DNA of 64,000 nucleotides from Lachnospiraceae bacterium (GCA_022790855.1 JAAVYA010000043.1:1-64000); one strand, 5' to 3'; positions 56,221 to 64,000 are shown, counted from the stretch's first letter. Notes: a model not told the origin generated them from the letters alone. Program-made: numbers and translations.

Positions 56221-56380
56221 TATTACTCCGGCGGCTAAATATCGACGTTTTTACTTGCCTAAATTTCCATCTGCTGCGTTGTCATCTGTTGACGTAGACC
56301 CGCTACGCCGCCTTCTTCCGCCTTGCAGATAGAAATTTATTCTGCGTAAAATTCGTCGATATTTAACCGCCGGAGTAATA
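56221..56380. mobile_element. MITE-like palindromic element with TA flanks
   Basis: Terminal inverted repeats of 26 bases (56222-56247 and 56354-56379) differ at one position and begin with ATTACTCCGGCGG. Further imperfect inverted repeats lie inside (around AAATTTCCATCTGC and GCAGATAGAAATTT), with a central stem GACGTAG/CTACG. The whole 158-bp unit can fold into one long hairpin and has no gene. If the repeats start at TTACTCC, TA dinucleotides (56221-56222 and 56379-56380) flank it, as expected for IS630/Tc1-mobilised MITEs. Confidence 0.8.
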
Positions 56381-56414
56381 GAAAAATAATAGAACGAGTT
56401 TGGGGGTTAAGAGC

Positions 56415-57044
56415 GTGAAAGATACCGCGATAGAAATGGCAAAGAGGCTGTTAGTGGATAGCATATGGAAAAGTGCGAATTTGGAGGGACTGGGAACTAC
56501 ATTCCAAAAGACAGAAGCAATTCTTGCAAATGCTCCTACGACTACGAAAACAGAAGAAGTGCTGTTTGTAATTAATATGAAACGGGCATGGCAATTTCTT
56601 TTGGATAATCTTGCGTATGACAATTGTGTGATGTTATTGCGGGAATTTGATAAAATTGTGGGAGAATTGCTATTTCACCATGCTGGCGAAATTAGAACAA
56701 TACCGGTGCAGATCGGCGGTACATCCTGGGAGCCGGAAATGCCCCATACCGGAATTATTATGGAGGCAATCAGAGAAATAGAGCAAATGCAGGATGTTGA
56801 ATTAAAGGCGTTAAAGTATTTTTGCTATATCGCACGGACGCAAATGTTTATTGACGGAAATAAAAGAGTGGCGCAGCTAATGGCAAATAAAGTATTGATT
56901 CAAAATGATATTGGAATCTTCCAGATACCGATCGAAAAATTAGAAGAGTTCAAAGGAATGCTGATAGAATTTTATGAGACCGGAAATGATGTTAAAATGA
57001 TTGGTTTTATGAAAAAGTACTGTATCAAACATGTGAGAGGCTAG
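56415..57044 (+). CDS. Fic-domain protein with altered active-site motif
   Basis: Protein of 209 residues. The N-terminal inhibitory motif [S/T]xxxE[G/N] is present as S20-A-N-L-E24-G25. The Fic core reads Q143-M-F-I-D147-G-N-K150-R151, where AMPylating Fic proteins have HxF(D/E)GN(G/K)R. The catalytic histidine is therefore replaced by glutamine. The family normally transfers AMP or another nucleotide to a target side chain; activity here is doubtful or different. GTG 56415 is preferred (GGGGG eight bases upstream); TTG 56400 is the alternative. The gene lies next to the MITE and the broken toxin-antitoxin pair, at the edge of the accessory zone. Confidence 0.75.
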   Translation: MKDTAIEMAKRLLVDSIWKSANLEGLGTTFQKTEAILANAPTTTKTEEVLFVINMKRAWQFLLDNLAYDNCVMLLREFDKIVGELLFHHAGEIRTIPVQIGGTSWEPEMPHTGIIMEAIREIEQMQDVELKALKYFCYIARTQMFIDGNKRVAQLMANKVLIQNDIGIFQIPIEKLEEFKGMLIEFYETGNDVKMIGFMKKYCIKHVRG

Positions 57045-57070
57045 AGCGCGGATTCCGCAATAAAAATCCA

Positions 57071-57099
57071 TTGCGGCCACAATACTTTTGTGCTATGAT
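57071..57099 (+). promoter_or_regulatory. Predicted promoter of prmA-rsmE-desulfurase
   Basis: TTGCGG (57071-57076) and TATGAT (57094-57099) with a 17-base spacer, about 70 bases before prmA. Confidence 0.6.
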
Positions 57100-57168
57100 G
57101 TAGACTTGGTACTACAGCAAAAGCTCCCAAAACAAAGAAACCTTTAGACAAGGAAATGGAGAAGATAC

Positions 57169-58125
57169 ATGAAGTGGGAAAAATACACCATAAAGACGAC
57201 GACAGAGGCGGAGGACTATATTAGCAGCGCCCTTGCAGACCTGGGGGTGGAAGGCGTACAGATTGAGGACAATATACCTCTCTCCCCTGAGGATCAAAAG
57301 AAACTATATATTGATATCCTGCCCGCTCTGCCCCCGGACGAAGGGATTGCTTTTGTCAGCTTTTTTCTGGAAGAAGGGGCGTCCACAACCGAGGAGCTGC
57401 TGGCTAACGTCCGGGAAGAATTGGAAAGGCTTCGGGCCTTTGTAGATGTGGGAGAAGGGACCATTTCCCGGGGAGAGACGGAGGATAAGGATTGGATTGA
57501 TAACTGGAAGCAGTATTTTAAAGCTTTTTCCATAGATGATATTTATATTAAGCCCACCTGGGAAGACCAGCCGTTTGAGGGAGATTACCGCTGCGTCATA
57601 GAGATCGATCCGGGGACGACCTTTGGCACAGGCAAGCACGAGACGACCCAGCTTTGCATCCGACAGCTGCGCAAATTTATGAAGCCAGGGGCTGCGGTAC
57701 TGGATGTGGGCTGCGGCAGCGGGATTTTATCCATTGTCAGCCTAAAGCTGGGAGCCGGCGTGGTGAACGGAACCGATGTGGATCCTATCTGTATGGAAGC
57801 CGTGAAAGAGAATATGGAAGTGAACCATCTTGCGGAGAAGATGGGGCGTTTTTATCAGGGCGATTTGACAACGGACCAAAAGCTTCAGGAACAAGTGGGG
57901 GCGGAATGTTACGATATTGTAGTGGCCAATATATTGGCGGATATTATCATTCCCCTGGCTCCGGCCCTGTTTGGCCGGTTAAAAAAGAGCGGCGTCTGTA
58001 TCACTTCCGGCATCATTGATTTTAAGGAACATGAGGTAACAGAAGCCTTGAAAGCAGCAGGATTTACCATTGTTGAGACGACCCGCCAGGGAGAATGGGT
58101 TAGCATTACGGCACAAAGGCCGTGA
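57169..58125 (+). CDS. prmA: Ribosomal protein L11 methyltransferase
   Basis: SAM-dependent enzyme of 318 residues that methylates ribosomal protein L11. The C-terminal Rossmann domain has VLDVGCGSGIL (SAM motif from D179) and NILADIIIPLAP, equivalent to the NPPY-type motif IV of PrmA. The N-terminal domain (1-115) is the L11-recognition part. The prmA-rsmE pair is conserved in Firmicutes, commonly after dnaJ; here about 4.6 kb of accessory sequence separates it from dnaJ. Confidence 0.95.
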   Translation: MKWEKYTIKTTTEAEDYISSALADLGVEGVQIEDNIPLSPEDQKKLYIDILPALPPDEGIAFVSFFLEEGASTTEELLANVREELERLRAFVDVGEGTISRGETEDKDWIDNWKQYFKAFSIDDIYIKPTWEDQPFEGDYRCVIEIDPGTTFGTGKHETTQLCIRQLRKFMKPGAAVLDVGCGSGILSIVSLKLGAGVVNGTDVDPICMEAVKENMEVNHLAEKMGRFYQGDLTTDQKLQEQVGAECYDIVVANILADIIIPLAPALFGRLKKSGVCITSGIIDFKEHEVTEALKAAGFTIVETTRQGEWVSITAQRP

Positions 58126-58158
58126 GTTTGACGGACATATTGTGCCCAGGAGGAGACG

Positions 58159-58893
58159 ATGTATCAGTTTTTTGTAGAAGGCAGCCAGGTGGCCGACGGA
58201 CAGATTGAGATTACCGGCAATGATGTGAACCATATCAAAAACGTACTGCGCATGAAACCAGGCGCACAGGTGCGGGTCAGTGCAACCCAGGGGACAGATT
58301 ATTTTTGCCAGATAGAGCAGGTAGAGCAGGAACGGGTGCTTGCAAGGATCTTGTATCAGGAACGGGAGACCAGAGAGCTTCCGGTGCATCTTGTTTTATT
58401 CCAGGGGCTCCCCAAGGGAGATAAGATGGAATTTATCATCCAGAAAGCCGTGGAATTAGGGATATCTGAGATTGTCCCGGTGGCTATGAGAAACTGCGTG
58501 GTAAAGCTGGACGAAAAAAAGGCTGCCGCAAAGAAAAGGCGGTGGCAGGCCATTGCAGAAAGCGCAGCCAAACAGTCAAAACGCAGCCGCATTCCTGTGA
58601 TCTGTGACGTTATGGATTTTGAAGAGGCGCTCACATACGGCGAGACCTTGGATCTTAGGCTGGTTCCCTATGAGAATCAGCGTGGGATGGAGCACACCAG
58701 AGAGATTCTGGGCGGTTTGAGACGGGAAGGAAGCATAGGGATCTTCATTGGCCCGGAGGGAGGCTTTGATCCCAAAGAGATTCAGGCGGTTCAAGGAAAG
58801 GGCGAGCTGCTTTCTTTAGGGAACCGGATTTTAAGGACGGAGACAGCAGGGCTGGTAATATTGTCCATGCTGCTGTACCATCTGGAGGAATAA
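58159..58893 (+). CDS. rsmE: 16S rRNA m3U1498 methyltransferase
   Basis: SPOUT-class methyltransferase of 244 residues that methylates N3 of U1498 in 16S rRNA. An N-terminal PUA-like domain (GNDVNHIKNVLRMKPGAQV) is followed by KGDKMEFIIQKAVELGISEI, IFIGPEGGFDPKE and LSLGNRILRTETAGL, the trefoil-knot SAM site. AGGAGG precedes the ATG. Confidence 0.96.
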   Translation: MYQFFVEGSQVADGQIEITGNDVNHIKNVLRMKPGAQVRVSATQGTDYFCQIEQVEQERVLARILYQERETRELPVHLVLFQGLPKGDKMEFIIQKAVELGISEIVPVAMRNCVVKLDEKKAAAKKRRWQAIAESAAKQSKRSRIPVICDVMDFEEALTYGETLDLRLVPYENQRGMEHTREILGGLRREGSIGIFIGPEGGFDPKEIQAVQGKGELLSLGNRILRTETAGLVILSMLLYHLEE

Positions 58894-58897
58894 GAGT

Positions 58898-60055
58898 ATG
58901 GAGATTTATTTTGACAATTCTGCCACCACGAAATGCTCCCAGGGCGTGATGGAGCTGATGCAGAAAGCGTTCCTGGAAGATTATGGGAATCCTTCTTCCC
59001 TCCATCAAAAAGGCATGGAGGCGGAGAATTACATCCGCCAGGCCCGGGCACGGATCGCAAAGACGCTGAAAGTCCAGGAGAAAGAACTGATTTTTACCTC
59101 CGGGGGAACAGAAGCGGACAATCTGGCGGTGATAGGGGCCGCAATGGCCAATCGGCGGTTTGGAAAGCATTTGATCACCACTAAGATTGAACATCCGGCT
59201 GTGGCGGCGCCCATGCATTTTTTGGAGGAGCAGGGATTTGAAGTTACTTGGCTGGACGTGGACAGGCAGGGGCGTATTTGCTTAAAACAGTTGGAAGAAG
59301 CCCTCCGGCCGGATACCATTCTCGTATCCATCATGTATGTCAACAATGAAATCGGCACGTTGGAGCCGGTGGAAGAGGCGGCCCGGATTGTGAAAGAAAA
59401 AAATCCCCGCGCCCTGTTTCATACGGACGCGATCCAGGCATACGGAAAATATCAAATCTATCCAGGGAGGATGGGGATTGACCTGCTGTCGGCCAGCGGC
59501 CATAAGATCCATGGGCCCAAGGGCGTGGGATTTTTATATAAAAGGGAAAAAGTGAAGCTTTCCCCGATCTTGTTTGGGGGAGGACATCAGTGGGGAATGC
59601 GTTCCGGTACGGAAAATGTGCCGGGAATTGCAGGGCTTGGCCAGGCGGCCATGGAAGCTTATGAAGACCTATTGGGAAAGCAGGAACATCTTTTAAAGCT
59701 TCGGGAACATTTTTTGCAGGGATTAGAAGGAGTGGAATGGGCTCACGTGAATGGGAGCCTGAGCCAGGAAGAAGGGGCGTATCATATTGTAAGCGTCAGC
59801 TTTGACAAGGTGCGCAGTGAAGTATTGCTCCATGCCCTGGAGGAGAGGGGCATCTATGTATCCGCCGGAAGCGCCTGTTCCTCCAATAAGCCTGCCGTCA
59901 GCGAGACATTAAAAAACATTGGGCTCGACCAGGCGCACCTGGGCTCCACGTTGCGGTTTAGCTTTAGTATATATAATACGCAGGAAGAAGTAGACCGCTG
60001 TATCAAGGCATTAAAAGAGCTGGTTCCTGTGCTTGCCAGATACACCAGGCATTAG
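58898..60055 (+). CDS. Cysteine desulfurase (NifS/IscS-like), likely sulfur donor for ThiI
   Basis: PLP enzyme of 385 residues that takes sulfur from cysteine as a persulfide. The PLP lysine is K203 in SGHKIHGPKG, and the active cysteine is C327 in SAGSACSSNKP. The N-terminal YFDNSATTK is typical. It is followed by thiI, and in Bacillus the neighbouring desulfurase NifZ donates sulfur to ThiI for tRNA 4-thiouridine; the same partnership is inferred here. No iscU or nifU is adjacent. It starts four bases after rsmE. Confidence 0.92.
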   Translation: MEIYFDNSATTKCSQGVMELMQKAFLEDYGNPSSLHQKGMEAENYIRQARARIAKTLKVQEKELIFTSGGTEADNLAVIGAAMANRRFGKHLITTKIEHPAVAAPMHFLEEQGFEVTWLDVDRQGRICLKQLEEALRPDTILVSIMYVNNEIGTLEPVEEAARIVKEKNPRALFHTDAIQAYGKYQIYPGRMGIDLLSASGHKIHGPKGVGFLYKREKVKLSPILFGGGHQWGMRSGTENVPGIAGLGQAAMEAYEDLLGKQEHLLKLREHFLQGLEGVEWAHVNGSLSQEEGAYHIVSVSFDKVRSEVLLHALEERGIYVSAGSACSSNKPAVSETLKNIGLDQAHLGSTLRFSFSIYNTQEEVDRCIKALKELVPVLARYTRH

Positions 60056-60127
60056 AGCGTGTCTGAACATTCATTTCCGCCATGCTCTAGCCGCCGGCTG
60101 CAGTCCAATAAGAAGAAGGAGAATCGT

Positions 60128-61309
60128 ATGTTTCAAGCGTTTTTAATCAAATACGGAGAAATCGGCATCAAAGGAAAAAACCGCCATCTTTTTGAAGATG
60201 CCCTGATGCAGCAGATCAAATATGCCTTAAAGCCGGTGGAAGGGGAATTTAAGGTATCCAAGGAGCAAGGCAGGGTCTATGTGGAAGCGTTGTCAGAGTT
60301 TGATTATGAAGAGGCTGTGGCAAGCTTGGAGCGTGTATTTGGGATTGTGGGCATCTGTCCTGCAGTGCTGCTGGAAGATCAGGGATTTGACAAATTATGC
60401 CAGGATGTGGTATCGTATCTTGACGCCTGTTATCCCGATAAACATAAAACCTTCAAGGTTCATGCAAGAAGAGCCAGAAAAGATTATCCCATGGAGTCTA
60501 TGGAAATCAATGCCAAGCTGGGGGAGAAGATCCTTCAGGCCTTTCCAGAGATGAAAGTGGACGTACATGAACCGGAGATTTTATTGAATATTGAAATCCG
60601 TCAGAAGATCAATCTTTATTCCCAGGTGATCCCTGGTCCCGGCGGCATGCCTGTGGGAACCAGCGGCAAAGGGATGCTCTTGCTGTCCGGGGGGATCGAC
60701 AGCCCGGTGGCAGGGTATATGATTGCCAAACGGGGAGTCAAAATCGATGCGGTATACTTTCACGCGCCGCCTTATACCAGTGAACGGGCGAAGCAGAAGG
60801 TCGTGGATCTGGCAAAGCTGGTGGCCCGCTACAGCGGCCCGATTTATTTGAAGGTCGTGAATTTTACAGATATTCAGTTATACATTTATGAAAAATGCCC
60901 TCATGAAGAGCTGACCATCATTATGCGCAGATATATGATGAAGATTGCGGAGCATTTTGCCAGAGAGACCGGGAGTATGGGATTGATCACCGGAGAGAGT
61001 ATCGGCCAGGTGGCCAGCCAGACCATGCAGTCGCTGGCTGCGACCAATGAGGTATGCACGATGCCGGTGTACCGTCCGCTGATCGGCTTTGATAAGCAGG
61101 AGATCATTGATGTTGCGGAACGGATTGGCACATATGAGACGTCTATTTTGCCCTATGAGGATTGCTGCACCATATTTGTGGCAAAACATCCTGTGACAAA
61201 GCCGAATCTGAAAATGATCCGGCGCTCGGAGCAGAAACTGGCGGAAAAAATAGACGAAATGGTACAGGCCGCCATTGAAACGGCAGAAACGATCATTGTG
61301 CGTGAATAG
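60128..61309 (+). CDS. thiI: tRNA 4-thiouridine synthase ThiI
   Basis: ATP-dependent sulfurtransferase of 393 residues that modifies U8 of tRNA. Its order is an N-terminal ferredoxin-like/THUMP region (1-165), a PP-loop SGGIDS from S187 and LITGESIGQVASQTMQSL. It lacks the C-terminal rhodanese domain of the E. coli protein, as in Bacillus, so sulfur likely comes directly from the upstream desulfurase. ATG 60128 has AAGGAG six bases upstream; the frame extends 23 codons further up without support. Confidence 0.95.
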   Translation: MFQAFLIKYGEIGIKGKNRHLFEDALMQQIKYALKPVEGEFKVSKEQGRVYVEALSEFDYEEAVASLERVFGIVGICPAVLLEDQGFDKLCQDVVSYLDACYPDKHKTFKVHARRARKDYPMESMEINAKLGEKILQAFPEMKVDVHEPEILLNIEIRQKINLYSQVIPGPGGMPVGTSGKGMLLLSGGIDSPVAGYMIAKRGVKIDAVYFHAPPYTSERAKQKVVDLAKLVARYSGPIYLKVVNFTDIQLYIYEKCPHEELTIIMRRYMMKIAEHFARETGSMGLITGESIGQVASQTMQSLAATNEVCTMPVYRPLIGFDKQEIIDVAERIGTYETSILPYEDCCTIFVAKHPVTKPNLKMIRRSEQKLAEKIDEMVQAAIETAETIIVRE

Positions 61310-61351
61310 TACAGCAGGCAAAGAATGTAGAACAATCTTTCCTAATAAGAT

Positions 61352-61380
61352 AAAAAATCCCCCGGAAACTTCCGGAGGAT
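61352..61380 (-). terminator. Terminator of the HPr-like gene
   Basis: On the minus strand, ATCCTCCGGAA pairs with TTCCGGGGGAT (one G-T pair) and is followed by TTTTTA. On the plus strand the same stem follows thiI without a T-run. Confidence 0.8.
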
Positions 61381-61396
61381 AGAAACCTTATGATTG

Positions 61397-61630
61397 TTAA
61401 ATCAGATATGGCTTTAAAACTTCCAGGATCTCATCCATATTTGCTTCGGAATGGATGGCCAGGTCAATGGGTTTGGAAAGATCCAGGCTGAAAATGCCCA
61501 TGATGGATTTTGCATCAATGACATATCTGCCGGAGATCAGATCAAAATCATAATCGAATTGAGTGATGGCGTTTACAAAGGACTTCACCCGGTCGATAGA
61601 GTTTAAAGAAATTTGTACTGTTTTCATCAT
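61397..61630 (-). CDS. HPr-like protein lacking the phosphorylatable histidine
   Basis: Protein of 77 residues with the HPr fold pattern. DAKSIMGIFSLDL holds S42, equivalent to the regulatory Ser46 of HPr, and IHSEANMDEILEVLKPYL forms the last helix. The region where HPr has the catalytic His15 (GxHARP) reads SIDRVKSF and has no histidine, so it cannot pass phosphate through the PTS in the usual way. Bacillus Crh is a precedent for an HPr-like regulator without that histidine. GGAGG is eight bases before the ATG. It stands alone with its own promoter and terminator. Confidence 0.8.
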   Translation of the reverse strand: MMKTVQISLNSIDRVKSFVNAITQFDYDFDLISGRYVIDAKSIMGIFSLDLSKPIDLAIHSEANMDEILEVLKPYLI

Positions 61631-61690
61631 AAAGAAAACCTCCTTGGGATTATTATTGTTCCAATATATGTAGAACTCATAGTTTCTTTA

Positions 61691-61719
61691 ATAGTAACGG
61701 TTTTGGTAATAAAAGTCAA
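61691..61719 (-). promoter_or_regulatory. Predicted promoter of the HPr-like gene
   Basis: On the minus strand, TTGACT (61719-61714) and TACTAT (61696-61691) with a 17-base spacer. Confidence 0.65.
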
Positions 61720-61761
61720 GAGCGAGCTTTCACAACTTTTGGGGGGGAGGATGGATAGAAT

Positions 61762-63084
61762 ATGAAGAAAGCGGCACTGCACAATTTGGGATGCAAAGTA
61801 AACGCCTATGAGACGGAAGCCATGCAGCAGATGTTGGAAGAAAAGGGGTATGAAATCGTTCCTTTTTCAGAGAAAGCGGACGTATATGTGATCAATACTT
61901 GTTCTGTTACCAATGTGGCGGACAAGAAATCGCGGCAAATGATCCACAGGGCCAGACGGCAGAACCCCAATGGAATTGTGGTGGCTGCAGGCTGTTATGT
62001 GCAGACTAAAAAAGAACAGGTTTTAGCGGACTGTGATATTGATATTTTACTTGGAAATAATAAAAAACATGATTTGATTTATTTATTGGAAGAATTTGAA
62101 AAACAGCGTGGGGAAAAAAAGGCAGAGATCATGGATATAGGCGGCCCTACCCAGTACGAGCCCCTTTCCATTCGCCGAGGCCAGGAGCATACCAGGGCGT
62201 TTTTGAAGGTTCAGGACGGCTGTAATCAGTTTTGCAGTTATTGTATCATTCCCTATGCCAGAGGCCGCATCAGAAGCCGGGGGATGGAGGATGTACTTAA
62301 GGAAGCCAGGCGCCTTGCGGCAAACGGCCATAAAGAACTGGTGCTTACCGGAATTCATCTAAGTTCTTACGGTGTGGACACCGGAACGGATTTGTTTCAT
62401 TTGATCCGGGCGGTGCATGAAGTGGAAGGTATCCGGCGGATCCGTCTTGGTTCCCTGGAACCAAAGATAGTAACGAGAGCCTTTGCCCAAAAGCTGTCCG
62501 CAATGCCAAAAGTCTGTCCCCATTTCCATCTCTCCCTGCAAAGCGGCTGCGATACGGTGCTGAAACGCATGAATCGGAAGTATACTGCCGGGGAATATAG
62601 GGAAAGCTGTGAGTATCTGCGGGAATTCTTTGCACATCCGGCTATTACCACGGATGTGATCGTGGGATTCCCAGGAGAAACGGAGGAAGAATTTAAAACT
62701 ACCCGGAATTTTTTGCGGGAAATCGGTTTTTTTGAGGTACATGTATTTCCTTATTCCAAACGCCAGGGCACCAAAGCGGCCGAAATGCAGGGACAGATTC
62801 CGGAGGAAGTGAAGACGGCCCGCAGCAAAATTTTGCTGGAAGACAAAAAAGGACTGGGAGAAAATTTTGCCTCCTGGTATCAGGGACGTTCTGTGGAAGT
62901 ATTGTTGGAGGAAGAGACTTTATTGGAAGGGAAACGCTGTTACATGGGCCATACTCCGGAATACGTAAAAGCCATTTGCTTCGGCGGGGAGAATTTACAG
63001 AATAAGATGGTGAAAGGATACGTGAAAGGGCAGCTTTGCGGTCACATCTTAGTTACTATTCACGGCCTGGAAGGCCGCTCATAG
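61762..63084 (+). CDS. mtaB: tRNA t6A37 methylthiotransferase MtaB
   Basis: Radical SAM enzyme of 440 residues that adds a methylthio group to N6-threonylcarbamoyladenosine 37 of tRNA. The N-terminal domain has HNLGCKVNAYET (C11) and INTCSVTN (C47), which bind the second cluster. The radical SAM motif is C154/C158/C161 (CNQFCSYC), and a TRAM-like C-terminal domain (about 375-440) ends it. GGGAGG lies about ten bases before the ATG. Confidence 0.95.
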   Translation: MKKAALHNLGCKVNAYETEAMQQMLEEKGYEIVPFSEKADVYVINTCSVTNVADKKSRQMIHRARRQNPNGIVVAAGCYVQTKKEQVLADCDIDILLGNNKKHDLIYLLEEFEKQRGEKKAEIMDIGGPTQYEPLSIRRGQEHTRAFLKVQDGCNQFCSYCIIPYARGRIRSRGMEDVLKEARRLAANGHKELVLTGIHLSSYGVDTGTDLFHLIRAVHEVEGIRRIRLGSLEPKIVTRAFAQKLSAMPKVCPHFHLSLQSGCDTVLKRMNRKYTAGEYRESCEYLREFFAHPAITTDVIVGFPGETEEEFKTTRNFLREIGFFEVHVFPYSKRQGTKAAEMQGQIPEEVKTARSKILLEDKKGLGENFASWYQGRSVEVLLEEETLLEGKRCYMGHTPEYVKAICFGGENLQNKMVKGYVKGQLCGHILVTIHGLEGRS

Positions 63085-63093
63085 TAACGATTC

Positions 63094-63190
63094 GGGGCGG
63101 CATTCCGAATTTTGCTACGCAAAAGCCGCCCCTCACACCTGAATCATGTTCTCACGGAATGCGCAGCCAGTGCGCATTCCTGACCCGTGA
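63094..63190 (+). terminator. Two consecutive hairpins after mtaB
   Basis: First stem GGGGCGGC (63094-63101) with GCCGCCCC (63125-63132). Second stem GGAATGCGCA (63166-63175) with TGCGCATTCC (63181-63190), loop GCCAG. Neither is followed by a good T-run. They probably end mtaB transcription, or are repeat-like relics; GTGAAAAGTAATAC just after them resembles the GTGAACAGTAACA motif. Confidence 0.5.
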
Positions 63191-63238
63191 AAAGTAATAC
63201 ATCTTACATCTTGAGATAGATTCCATAGAAAATATAGA

Positions 63239-63267
63239 TTGAATTTTCATATCATTTATATTAGAAT
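63239..63267 (+). promoter_or_regulatory. Predicted promoter of ireB-ruvX
   Basis: TTGAAT (63239-63244) and TAGAAT (63262-63267) with a 17-base spacer, about 50 bases before ireB. Confidence 0.55.
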
Positions 63268-63318
63268 AGAAGACAGGAATAGAAAAGAACGAAAGAACGA
63301 AAAGTTGGGGCGTGAATT

Positions 63319-63582
63319 ATGCAGGATAAAAATAACACACAATATTTTAAAGTGGAGATTGAAAAACAGATCAGAGTGGACGAGGTACTGGAGATTGTAT
63401 ATGCCGCTTTGCGGGAGAAGGGATACAATCCGGTGAACCAGATTGTGGGTTATATTATGTCAGGAGATCCCACGTATATTACCAGCCATAAGAATGCCAG
63501 AAGCATGATTATGAAGGTGGAGCGGGATGAATTGGTGGAAGAGATTCTGCGCCAGTATATCAAGAGCAACCATTGGGAATAG
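63319..63582 (+). CDS. ireB: IreB family regulatory protein (UPF0297)
   Basis: Small protein of 87 residues. [40 protein letters not shown] and the C-terminal [12 protein letters not shown] are diagnostic of the family. In Enterococcus, IreB is phosphorylated by the kinase IreK and affects cephalosporin resistance. It precedes ruvX, as in most Firmicutes. Confidence 0.95.
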   Translation: MQDKNNTQYFKVEIEKQIRVDEVLEIVYAALREKGYNPVNQIVGYIMSGDPTYITSHKNARSMIMKVERDELVEEILRQYIKSNHWE

Positions 63583-63590
63583 GAGAGGCC

Positions 63591-64000
63591 ATGCGGATTT
63601 TGGGATTGGATTTTGGGTCGAAGACCGTAGGGGCCGCCGTAAGTGACGAGTTGGGGATGACTGCCCAGGGATTGGAGATCATACGCCGGAAGTCGCCGGG
63701 GAAGCTGCGGCAGACATTGGCCCGGATCCAGGAGCTTACGGAAGAATATCAAGTGGAAGAAATCGTATTGGGGTATCCGAAGCATATGAATAATACGGAA
63801 GGGGAACGCTGCGAGAGAACACAGGAATTTAAAGAGATGCTGGAGAGAAGATGCAGTGTTCCCGTAACCCTTTGGGATGAACGCCTTACTACGGTGGAAG
63901 CGGACCGGACCATGATGGAGGCCGGAATACGGAGAGAGGATCGAAAGGAATACGTGGACAAGCTTGCGGCGGTATTTATCCTGCAAAGCTATCTGGATTT
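63591..64000 (+). CDS. ruvX: Putative Holliday junction resolvase / pre-16S rRNA nuclease RuvX (partial)
   Basis: RNase H-fold nuclease of the YqgF/RuvX family, 136 codons visible before the window edge, probably only a few codons short. The metal-binding [40 protein letters not shown] and the late [10 protein letters not shown] all fit. GGAGAGG lies just before the ATG. It starts eight bases after ireB. Confidence 0.95.
   Translation, partial: MRILGLDFGSKTVGAAVSDELGMTAQGLEIIRRKSPGKLRQTLARIQELTEEYQVEEIVLGYPKHMNNTEGERCERTQEFKEMLERRCSVPVTLWDERLTTVEADRTMMEAGIRREDRKEYVDKLAAVFILQSYLD

Overview
The window looks like chromosome from a spore-forming, strictly anaerobic member of the Clostridia, most likely a Lachnospiraceae species. 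The grounds are: moderate GC with strong AGGAGG ribosome binding sites; pyruvate:ferredoxin oxidoreductase and class III (anaerobic) ribonucleotide reductase; sporulation genes (gpr, spoIIP, a CotF-like coat protein, a CotJC stump); an HrcA/CIRCE-controlled dnaK cluster; and the ireB-ruvX pair. No rRNA, tRNA, CRISPR array or intact insertion sequence was seen.

Layout. 0.2-2.6 kb: a two-helix potassium-channel-like protein carrying a C-terminal RyR domain, and a PHP phosphatase. 2.9-9.3 kb: a glycolytic block (gap, pgk, tpiA, gpmI) interrupted by a CapA-type lipoprotein. 9.3-11.5 kb: a small accessory patch with gene remnants and an XRE-type regulator. 11.5-24.4 kb: an ABC-F ATPase, a large GGDEF/EAL c-di-GMP enzyme, nifJ, a glycogen debranching enzyme, an MFS transporter and a nuclease/transposase remnant. 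24.7-32.8 kb: one tightly packed operon (DUF512 radical-SAM-like protein, der, plsY, gpsA, nrdD, nrdG, dut, a phosphoribosyltransferase) that joins ribosome assembly, phospholipid synthesis and deoxynucleotide supply. 33-39 kb: a sugar-ABC ATPase (MsmK/UgpC type), a CdaR-type regulator, a coiled-coil protein behind a long hairpin leader, and a secreted Ig-repeat NlpC/P60 protein. 39.3-47.3 kb: holA, rpsT, gpr, spoIIP, corA, lepA, hemW. 47.5-53.2 kb: hrcA-grpE-dnaK-dnaJ under a CIRCE operator, then two small coat/ferritin-like proteins. 53.2-57.0 kb: a decay zone with a broken MerR-type regulator, a 5'-truncated flagellin, a toxin-antitoxin pair with a frameshifted toxin, a MITE-like palindrome and a Fic protein lacking the usual histidine. 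57.1-64 kb: prmA, rsmE, a cysteine desulfurase, thiI, an HPr-like protein, mtaB, ireB and ruvX (cut by the window edge).

Most of the window is conserved housekeeping. The less ordinary parts are the channel-RyR fusion, two near-identical 85-95 bp palindromic repeats placed just after stop codons, a 158-bp MITE-like element with TA flanks, a hairpin whose U-tract touches the ribosome binding site of an unknown coiled-coil gene, the decay zone, and two proteins (Fic, HPr-like) that keep their fold signature but lack the canonical catalytic residue. I did not find a clear multi-gene defence or biosynthetic system. Functions are assigned from motifs read by eye, without database searches.
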